DNA of 51,939 nucleotides, taken from assembly GCA_030648205.1 (NCBI GenBank), contig JAUSIH010000099.1, positions 1 to 51,939 of the forward strand, written 5' to 3'. Numbering within the stretch: position 1 is the stretch's first letter; the number at the start of each line of letters is the position of its first letter. The notes under the pieces are model-generated. The model did no database searches and was not told where the DNA came from. It was given only the letters and a program-made list of their open reading frames with translations. This DNA comes from Dehalococcoidia bacterium (GTDB taxonomy: Bacteria; Chloroflexota; Dehalococcoidia; JAUSIH01). A program made the position numbers and the translations under genes. Shown here in pieces: positions 46,256-51,939 of the stretch.

Positions 46256-47103
46256 GCGACATCACCCCTCTGGAGCCGCTCTACGACGAGCCTCATGACG
46301 ACGCCGTCGCCGTGCCTCTTCCCACGGAGATGGCGCGACTCTACGGGCAGCTCCAGTTTCGCGCGCATCCGGGCCGCCCCTATGTCATCAGCAACTTCGT
46401 ATCCACGCTTGATGGCGTTACCGCGCTCGGCGGGCCCGACCAGTCGGGCGGCGGCGCCATCAGCGGCTTCAACGCCCATGACCGCATGGTGATGGGGCTG
46501 CTGCGCGCCGTGGCCGACGCCGTGGTCATCGGCGCGGGGACGCTGCGCGCCGACCCGGCCCACGTCTGGACCTCGGAGTTCATCTACGCTCCGCTCACCG
46601 CAGAGTACCGTGCGCTGCGCGCCGCGCTGGGGAAGCCGCGCCCGCCGCTCACCGTCGTCGTGACGGGGCGCGGGACTATTGACACGGCGCTGCCGGTCTT
46701 TCAGTTGGGTCAGGCGCCTGCCCTGGTCGTGACGACTCCCGAAGGCGCGGGGGAGCTACGGAAGCGCGGCCTCCCGCAGTCGTGCGCGGTGGCGGTCGCG
46801 GGCGACGACGGCCCCATCGCCGCGCGGGGCGTCGTGGACGCCATCGTGCGCCATCAGCGGAACGACATCATCCTCGTCGAGGGCGGCCCGCGCCTGCTGG
46901 GCGCGTTCTTCGAGGAGCGGCTTCTCGACGAGCTGTTCCTGACCGTCGCGCCGCAGGTCGCGGGGCGGGACGGCGGCGTCGAGCGGCCCGGTCTGGTCGC
47001 GGGCAGGCTGTTCGCGCCGGAGCGGCCCGTGTGGGGGCGGCTGCTCAGCGTGAAGCGCGGCGACTCGCACCTGTTCCTGCGGTACGGGTTTGGGGAGGAG
47101 TAG
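46237..47103 (+). CDS. RibD C-terminal / DHFR-like reductase
   Basis: A 288-residue protein of the RibD-C/dihydrofolate-reductase fold, without the RibD deaminase domain. PYVISNFVSTLDGVTALGG, VADAVVIGAGTLRADPAH, PPLTVVVTGRG and ILVEGGPRLLGAFFEERLLDELFLTVAPQ are the NADPH- and substrate-site motifs. Such stand-alone domains act as pyrimidinedione reductases, or as DHFR substitutes. It overlaps folE copy 2 by 19 nt (or by 4 if the TTG at 46252 is used), which favours a pterin role. The start is uncertain. Confidence 0.85.
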   Translation: MRAAALSDITPLEPLYDEPHDDAVAVPLPTEMARLYGQLQFRAHPGRPYVISNFVSTLDGVTALGGPDQSGGGAISGFNAHDRMVMGLLRAVADAVVIGAGTLRADPAHVWTSEFIYAPLTAEYRALRAALGKPRPPLTVVVTGRGTIDTALPVFQLGQAPALVVTTPEGAGELRKRGLPQSCAVAVAGDDGPIAARGVVDAIVRHQRNDIILVEGGPRLLGAFFEERLLDELFLTVAPQVAGRDGGVERPGLVAGRLFAPERPVWGRLLSVKRGDSHLFLRYGFGEE

Positions 47104-47114
47104 GGAGACTGGCC

Positions 47115-47918
47115 CTACACCCGCACCGGCACGCCGCGCTCCGCCAGGTAGCGCTTGACCTGCGCGATGGTGTACTCGCCGTAGTGGAAGATGCTCGCCG
47201 CCAGCACCGCGTCCGCCTTGCCCGCGACGATGGCGTCGTACAGGTGCTCCGGCGTGCCCGCGCCGCCGCTCGCGATGACCGGCACGGTCACCGCCTCCGA
47301 GACCGCTTTCAGCATCTCCAAGTCGTAGCCCGTCTTGTGGCCGTCCGCGTCCATGCTCGTGAGCAGGATTTCGCCCGCGCCCAGGCTCGTGCCGAACTGC
47401 GCCCACGCCACCGCGTCCAGGCCCGCGGGTTCGCGCCCGCCGTAGATGCAGACCTCCCAGCGGGAGTCGGGGGACAGCGCCGCCGGGCTGCACGACGACG
47501 GCGGCTTCGACGTCGTCAGCCGTCGCGCGTCAATCGCCAGGACGATGCACTGGTTGCCGAAGCGGTGCGCCCCGTCCATGATGAGGTTGGGGTCGTGGCA
47601 CGCCGCCGTGTTGATGGCGACCTTGTCGGCCCCCGCCAGCAACATCCGGTGCATGTCCTCCACCGAGCGGATGCCCCCGCCGACGGTGAGCGGAATGAAC
47701 ACCTGCTCCGCCACGCGCTTCACCACCTCCACCATCGTGTCGCGGTGCTCGGCGCTGGCGGTGATGTCGAGGAAGACGATCTCGTCGGCGCCCTGCTTGT
47801 CGTAGTAGGCGGCCAGCTCCACGGGGTCGCCGGCGTCGCGCAGGTTGACGAAGGAGGTGCCCTTCACCACGCGGCCGCAGTCCACGTCCAGGCAGGGGAT
47901 GATGCGCTTGGTCAGCAT
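47115..47918 (-). CDS. hisF: Imidazole glycerol phosphate synthase cyclase subunit
   Basis: The synthase half of HisFH in histidine synthesis; forms imidazole glycerol phosphate and AICAR. Catalytic Asp11 in [11 protein letters not shown] and the second Asp in VLAIDARR are present, as are the phosphate loops VGGGIRS and [11 protein letters not shown]. At 267 residues it is about 14 longer than usual: a Ser/Pro-rich insert ([16 protein letters not shown]) sits after the second Asp, where loop length varies between families. hisH and other his genes are absent here. Confidence 0.97.
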   Translation of the reverse strand: MLTKRIIPCLDVDCGRVVKGTSFVNLRDAGDPVELAAYYDKQGADEIVFLDITASAEHRDTMVEVVKRVAEQVFIPLTVGGGIRSVEDMHRMLLAGADKVAINTAACHDPNLIMDGAHRFGNQCIVLAIDARRLTTSKPPSSCSPAALSPDSRWEVCIYGGREPAGLDAVAWAQFGTSLGAGEILLTSMDADGHKTGYDLEMLKAVSEAVTVPVIASGGAGTPEHLYDAIVAGKADAVLAASIFHYGEYTIAQVKRYLAERGVPVRV

Positions 47919-47930
47919 GTGTTCCTACTG

Positions 47931-48287
47931 CTACGGCTGGCCGACTTGCAGCTTGACGGCGATGCCCCTCTCCCTGTGCTGAAGAATGGGGCAGAACAGG
48001 TCGTATGTGCCGCGCTCCAGGCGCACGGAGAGCACGTCGTTGCCGCCCGGCTCAATTTCCCGCGTCTGTTTCCGGACGCCCTGCCCCTCTATGCGCAGGA
48101 TGTGGCGCATGGCGCCGTTATTGCTGACCAGAAACACCACCTCTCCCGGAGGACGCTGCGTATCCTTGATCTCCAGCTTCCACTCGCGGAGGCTGACGCG
48201 GGCTTGATCCCCCTGCTGGGCGCAGCCGGCGGCCAGGAGCGCGAGGACGACCATGCCGATGGCGAAAAGCGCTATGCGTAACTTCAT
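47931..48287 (-). CDS. Cupredoxin-fold lipoprotein with non-Met axial position
   Basis: A 118-residue exported lipoprotein. The ATG at 48287 gives a signal peptide with lipobox LLAAGC (Cys22); the longer frame is unlikely. The mature part is a short Greek-key domain: SLREWKLEI, then PPGEVVFLVSNNGAMRHILRI, GGNDVLSVRLERGTYDLFCPILQH. Type-1 copper ligands His62, Cys99 and His104 are in place. The axial position, ten after the Cys, is Ile109 in place of Met. That would raise the potential, as in laccase-type sites. It starts the minus-strand pair with hisF (12 nt). It may pass electrons or bind copper outside the cell; the copper genes csoR-copA lie 1 kb away on the other strand. Confidence 0.8.
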   Translation of the reverse strand: MKLRIALFAIGMVVLALLAAGCAQQGDQARVSLREWKLEIKDTQRPPGEVVFLVSNNGAMRHILRIEGQGVRKQTREIEPGGNDVLSVRLERGTYDLFCPILQHRERGIAVKLQVGQP

Positions 48288-48408
48288 ATCCGCATCGAAA
48301 ACATGCCATCCATTGTAGCGCCGCGCGTGGCGCTCTGACAACAGGGCGCGCCCGGCTCTCGGCAGAGCGATTCTCATGCATTTGGGCTTAGTCATATGCG
48401 ATACTCCA

Positions 48409-48417
48409 TGCTATAAT
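48409..48417 (+). promoter_or_regulatory. Extended -10 promoter of the 63-aa gene
   Basis: TGC TATAAT, consensus, 25 nt before the ATG at 48442. Confidence 0.6.
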
Positions 48418-48441
48418 GCCCTAAAAGTGGAGGTTTTAAAA

Positions 48442-48633
48442 ATGGCTACTTCTCGAAAGAACTCAGTATTTCTCAAGAAGCTTGACGAAAACTTAGATGA
48501 TGTGCTTGGCCGCCCCGAAAGTCCAGCGTTAGTGACTGATTTGCAAAAAAGACTACCGAAAGTAAATGAACAAACATTGAAGCTTATAATCGCTGCTTCA
48601 TTCGCAATCTTGGATACTATTGATACCGACTGA
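48442..48633 (+). CDS. Small hypothetical protein, 63 aa
   Basis: Starts MATSRKNSVFLKKLDENLDD with GTGGAGG 8 nt upstream and a consensus promoter just before it. Predicted helical, charged N-terminal half, hydrophobic C-terminal helix (LKLIIAASFAILDTI). It ends in a small tandem repeat, TGATACCGAC twice, around the stop. No family recognised. A/T-rich, so probably recently acquired. An antisense frame of 140 codons covers it but has no start signals. Confidence 0.55.
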   Translation: MATSRKNSVFLKKLDENLDDVLGRPESPALVTDLQKRLPKVNEQTLKLIIAASFAILDTIDTD

Positions 48634-48649
48634 TACCGACAAAAAATCG

Positions 48650-49137
48650 TTAGACATAGTAAATATTTTCTAGGGGATGGAATATGCCAATCGGGCTTGC
48701 TTCTGATCAACTTTTTAGCACATTTTTGGCAAGTATAGTAAACGTCTTGGTGAAACGGCAGGGCAATTTGCTGCCTTGAAAACAGGAAGAGAGATTTGGA
48801 CTTAACCTGATTTTTGAGGCTGTGTCTTCCCATTTCTTCTGCACTTCAGCTTTGGAGATAGTATCCGTCACAGTAGCCCTATTCGGGTGATTTCATTAGT
48901 TAGCTGATAGCATATAAAGCGAAAATAAATAAGGCTATCTTCAATAGTTTTCCACCCCATTTTTGACCTGCATATTCACTGGAAACTCCTTCCGGCAATT
49001 CTAGGTTGAGCCATGCTTATCCTATCCTTTTACTCAGAGGCATAATCTATTCACGCTTTGCCTCCGAGTGAGGATAGTTTAATACCTTTGGGGAATAGGG
49101 TACACCCCGTTGCATGAGAACCGGCAAAGTGGTTTTG
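48650..49137. other. A/T-rich spacer of about 490 bp without a gene
   Basis: I see no credible gene, RNA or insertion sequence. The only structure is an inverted repeat at 49022-49077: CTATCCT with AGGATAG, then ACTC with GAGT, then GAGGC with GCCTC, separated by single mismatches. It could be a bidirectional terminator or the remains of a small mobile repeat. Confidence 0.5.
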
Positions 49138-49166
49138 TTGACAGACCCACGGGGCGGTGGTAGGCT
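49138..49166 (+). promoter_or_regulatory. Promoter of csoR-copA
   Basis: TTGACA (49138-49143), 17 nt, then TAGGCT (49161-49166), a poor -10 as often found for activated or repressed metal genes. The CsoR palindrome lies 12 nt downstream. Confidence 0.5.
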
Positions 49167-49177
49167 GGGCTTAGACC

Positions 49178-49200
49178 CATACCCCCTGGGTGGGGGTATG
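49178..49200 (+). promoter_or_regulatory. CsoR-type operator
   Basis: CATACCCCC-N5-GGGGGTATG, a perfect 9-bp dyad with TGGGT in the centre. The TACCCCC/GGGGGTA core is the signature of CsoR/RcnR sites. It overlaps the early transcribed region of csoR, so CsoR should repress its own operon and release it when Cu(I) binds. Confidence 0.85.
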
Positions 49201-49246
49201 TCAGGAAAAGAAGAGGCGGCAGCGCCCGACAGTGATAGGGGGAGAG

Positions 49247-49513
49247 ATGCAGACCAACACGCGCACCGAATGTTTGAAGCGCCTCAGCTTCATCGAGGGG
49301 CACCTGGCGGGCATACGCAAGATGATCGAGGAGGACAAGTACTGCGTGGACGTCCTCCGGCAGACCTACGCCGTCCGCAAGGCCATTGAGAAGATGGAGG
49401 CCCTGATGCTGGAGGGCCACATGCACTCCTGCGTGGTGCAGGGCATCAAGGATGGGCGTGAGAAGGAGATCGTCGGCGAGCTGATGGACCTGTACAACGT
49501 CGGCAGAAAGTAG
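49247..49513 (+). CDS. csoR: Copper-sensing repressor CsoR
   Basis: An 88-residue all-helical repressor of the CsoR/RcnR (DUF156) family. ATG 49247 is chosen (AGGGGGAG just before it); the frame from 49190 would start inside the operator. Cu(I) ligands Cys33 (DKYCVDVL), His58 and Cys62 (GHMHSC) match the C-H-C set of Cu-type members. [18 protein letters not shown] is the DNA-binding first helix. It is followed 10 nt later by the copper ATPase gene it should control. Confidence 0.95.
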   Translation: MQTNTRTECLKRLSFIEGHLAGIRKMIEEDKYCVDVLRQTYAVRKAIEKMEALMLEGHMHSCVVQGIKDGREKEIVGELMDLYNVGRK

Positions 49514-49523
49514 GAGGCGCGCC

Positions 49524-51939
49524 GTGACGACTCAGGCGAAAGACACACAGGAGGTCGTCCTGCCCGTGGAGGGCATGACCTGCGCCTCCTGCGTCATGCA
49601 TATCGAGGAGGCGCTCAAGGAGGTGCCCGGCGTGCAGGTCGCCGAAGTCAACCTGGCGACGGAGAAGGCGCGTGTGGAGTTCGACCCGGCGCGGGCGAAG
49701 CCGGAGGCGCTGGTGAAAGCTGTGCAAGACGCGGGCTACGGGGTGCGCGCGGAGAAGGCGACGCTCGGCATCGGCGGGATGACCTGCGCCTCGTGCGTCG
49801 CGCGTTTGGAGGAGGCCATCGGCCAGACGCCGGGCGTGCTCTCCGTCAGCGTCAACCTGGCGACCGAGCGCGCGCAGGTGGAGTACGTCCCCGGCGTCGC
49901 GGGCAGGGCGGCCTTCCGCAAGGCCATCGAGGACGCGGGCTATCAGATGCTCTCCGCGGAGGAGGGCGATGCCGTCGAAGCGGAGGCACGGCAGCGGGCG
50001 CGCGCCATGCGGGCGCTCAAGCGCAAGCTTATCGTCGCGCTGGGACTGGGCGCGCTCATCCTGCTCGGCTCCTGGCCCGTCGTTCCCGGCTTCCGCGACC
50101 TGCCCATGCAGACGCAATTCCTGCTCCTCTTCGCGCTGGCGACGCCCGTGCAGCTCTGGGCGGGCTGGCAGTTCTACGTCGGCGCGTGGGGCGCGGCGAA
50201 GCACCGCACGACGAACATGAACACGCTCATCGCCGTGGGCACCACCGCCGCGTACCTCTACAGCGTTGCCGCCACATTCATCCCCGCGCTCTTCGAGACG
50301 GCGGGCTTCAAGCCGGAGGCGTACTTCGACACCGCCGCCCTCATCATCGGCCTCATCCTGCTGGGCCGCTACCTGGAGGCGAAGGCCAAGGGCGAGACCT
50401 CCGAGGCCATCAAGAAGCTCATGGGCCTCCAGCCACGGACGGCGCGCGTCGTGCGGGGCGACGCCGAAGTCGAGATACCCATCGCCCAGGTGGCGGCGGA
50501 CGACGTGGTCGTCATCCGCCCCGGCGAGCGCGTGCCCGTGGACGGCGAGGTGGTGGAAGGGCGCTCCGCCGTGGACGAGTCCATGCTCACCGGCGAGAGC
50601 ATCCCCGTGGAGAAGGGCGCCGGAACGCCGGTGTACGGCGGCACGCTGAACAAGACGGGCAGCTTCAAGTTCCGCGCCACCAAGGTGGGCAAGGCGACGG
50701 TCCTCTCGCAGATCATCAAGCTGGTTGAGGAGGCCCAGGGATCCAAGGCGCCCATCCAGCGTCTCGCGGACAGGATATCGAGCTACTTCGTTCCCGCGGT
50801 CATCGGCATCGCGGCGCTCACGTTCGTGGTCTGGATGCTCGTCGGGCCGGAGCCGCGCCTGACCTACGCGCTGCTCAGCTTCGTCGCGGTTGTCATCATC
50901 GCCTGCCCCTGTGCGCTGGGACTGGCGACGCCCACCGCCATCATGGTGGGCACGGGCAAGGGCGCCGAGCACGGGGTGCTCATCCGCAGCGCGGAGGCGC
51001 TGGAGACGGCCCACAAGCTCAAGGCTGTGGTGCTGGACAAGACGGGCACTCTGACGCGCGGCAAGCCCTCGGTGACAGACGTGCTGACGACGGGCGTTGA
51101 GGAGCGGGAAGTCCTGCGGCTGGCGGCGTCGGCGGAGCGCGGCTCCGAGCACCCGCTGGGCGAGGCCATCGTGGGCCGCGCGCAGGAGCTTGGCCTGGCG
51201 CTGGCGGAGGCGACGGAGTTCGCGGCGGTCCCCGGCCACGGCATCGAGGCGCGCGTAGACGGACACGCGCTGCTGCTGGGCAATCGCAAGCTGATGGCGG
51301 ACCGCTCGGTAGCGCTGGACGACCTGGCCGAGCGCGCGGAGCAGCTTTCGGCCCAGGGCAAGACGCCCATGTACGTGGCTATGGACGGGCGCATCGCGGG
51401 CGTCATCGCCGTCGCGGACACAGTCAGGCCGGAATCGAAGGAGGCGGTGGCGCGACTGCACCAGCTTGGCCTGGAGGTGGTGCTGCTGACGGGGGACAAT
51501 CGCCGCACGGCGGAGGCCATCGCGAAGGAGCTTGGCATTGACCGCGTGCTGGCGGAGGTGCTGCCGGAGCAGAAGGCGGAGGTCATCAAACAGTTGCAGT
51601 CGGAGGGCAAGGCCGTGGCGATGGTCGGCGACGGCATCAACGACGCGCCCGCGCTGGCGCAGGCGGACGTCGGCATCGCCATCGGCACGGGCACGGACGT
51701 GGCGATGGAGGCGGCGGACATCACGCTGATGCGCGGCGACGTGCGCGGCGTGGCGGCGGCCATCGCTCTGAGCAAGTCCACGGTGCGGACCATCCGGCAG
51801 AACCTGTTCTGGGCGTTCTTCTATAACGTGCTGCTGATACCGGTGGCGGCGGGCGTGCTTTATCCCATCTTCGCCAGCGTCGGCGGCGTGCCCACGGCAC
51901 TGCGTCCGCTCCTGGGCGAGTACGGCTTCCTGAACCCCA
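49524..51939 (+). CDS. copA: Cu(+)-exporting P-type ATPase, 3' end outside window
   Basis: P1B-type ATPase that pumps Cu(I) out of the cytosol. GTG 49524 has AGGAGG 6 nt upstream. Two HMA domains at the N-terminus each carry GMTCASC. Eight membrane segments are expected; the transmembrane metal site is CPC at about 461-463 ([15 protein letters not shown]). The actuator TGES, phosphorylation site DKTGTLT (Asp505), the ATP-binding HP motif (SEHPLG) and hinge [10 protein letters not shown] (Asp703) are intact. The window ends inside the last membrane region, after about 805 residues. Co-transcribed with csoR. Confidence 0.97.
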   Translation, partial: MTTQAKDTQEVVLPVEGMTCASCVMHIEEALKEVPGVQVAEVNLATEKARVEFDPARAKPEALVKAVQDAGYGVRAEKATLGIGGMTCASCVARLEEAIGQTPGVLSVSVNLATERAQVEYVPGVAGRAAFRKAIEDAGYQMLSAEEGDAVEAEARQRARAMRALKRKLIVALGLGALILLGSWPVVPGFRDLPMQTQFLLLFALATPVQLWAGWQFYVGAWGAAKHRTTNMNTLIAVGTTAAYLYSVAATFIPALFETAGFKPEAYFDTAALIIGLILLGRYLEAKAKGETSEAIKKLMGLQPRTARVVRGDAEVEIPIAQVAADDVVVIRPGERVPVDGEVVEGRSAVDESMLTGESIPVEKGAGTPVYGGTLNKTGSFKFRATKVGKATVLSQIIKLVEEAQGSKAPIQRLADRISSYFVPAVIGIAALTFVVWMLVGPEPRLTYALLSFVAVVIIACPCALGLATPTAIMVGTGKGAEHGVLIRSAEALETAHKLKAVVLDKTGTLTRGKPSVTDVLTTGVEEREVLRLAASAERGSEHPLGEAIVGRAQELGLALAEATEFAAVPGHGIEARVDGHALLLGNRKLMADRSVALDDLAERAEQLSAQGKTPMYVAMDGRIAGVIAVADTVRPESKEAVARLHQLGLEVVLLTGDNRRTAEAIAKELGIDRVLAEVLPEQKAEVIKQLQSEGKAVAMVGDGINDAPALAQADVGIAIGTGTDVAMEAADITLMRGDVRGVAAAIALSKSTVRTIRQNLFWAFFYNVLLIPVAAGVLYPIFASVGGVPTALRPLLGEYGFLNP

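Noticed and set aside
48411-48833. 140-codon minus frame over the 63-aa gene
   Set aside because: No ribosome site or promoter, Ser/Phe/Lys-rich composition; the plus gene has both signals.

Overview
The window is a high-GC bacterial chromosome segment with both strands densely coded. It ends inside a gene on each side. There is no rRNA, integrase, transposase or CRISPR array. The mix suggests a free-living member of Chloroflexota (Dehalococcoidia/SAR202-like). The evidence is an oligopeptide-type solute-binding lipoprotein, DUF72, amidohydrolase-2 and luciferase-like oxidoreductase genes, a MerR/GAF/TPR regulator, many lipoproteins but no outer-membrane genes, and Pro/Ala/Gly-rich extensions on housekeeping proteins. 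That placement is inference; no marker was compared.

Layout. 1-0.9 kb: 3' part of a zinc-ribbon/HEPN-like protein. 0.9-9.3 kb: methylcrotonyl-CoA carboxylase-type carboxyltransferase, a two-repeat protein, a beta-propeller secreted protein, tRNA-Asp, gyrA with an unusual basic repeat tail, and a DUF72 protein. 9.4-13.3 kb: a small transport/catabolic set (solute-binding lipoprotein, unknown protein, alpha/beta hydrolase). 13.4-24.5 kb: a long plus-strand core block: glyA with an attenuator-like leader, rpsF-ssb-rpsR, a PpiC/SurA-type foldase, hom-thrC, folE, then GNAT, MshA-like glycosyltransferase, PIG-L deacetylase and CpsB-type PHP phosphatase. 24.5-32.8 kb: A/T-richer accessory genes (a 989-aa HTH/GAF-like/TPR protein and an AlbA_2-STAND-TPR ATPase) alternate with an amidohydrolase and a Gfo/Idh/MocA-family protein. 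32.8-35.1 kb: an oxidative protein-folding operon (DsbA-like protein, VKOR, thioredoxin-fold lipoprotein). 35.2-38.2 kb: an NAD-binding dehydrogenase and yebC-ruvC-ruvA. 38.4-39.6 kb: three small A/T-richer unknown genes. 39.7-45.4 kb: uvrB and a tightly packed minus-strand group (TolB-like propeller, VOC, LLM oxidoreductase, DUF6941-like, DUF192). 45.6-48.3 kb: a second folE with a RibD-C reductase, hisF and a cupredoxin lipoprotein. 48.4-51.9 kb: a tiny gene, an A/T-rich spacer, then csoR-copA behind a near-ideal CsoR palindrome.

The main discovery is the DsbA-like gene at 34260-34937 (minus). The first cysteine of its CxxC active site is an in-frame TGA. The reading frame and the DsbA fold continue unchanged after it, and a 6-bp stem with an 8-nt G-containing loop begins 16 nt downstream, as expected for a bacterial SECIS. 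I read it as a selenocysteine (UPYC) thiol oxidoreductase co-transcribed with its VKOR recycling partner. Next in interest are the AlbA_2-STAND ATPase (a defence-type architecture), the histone-like GyrA tail, the MshA/MshB-like gene run, and the folE/RibD-C pair.

Many genes overlap by ATGA or GTGA, or lie within 30 nt, so long operons are likely. A recurrent extended -10 box (TGC followed by TAnnnT) precedes several transcription units.
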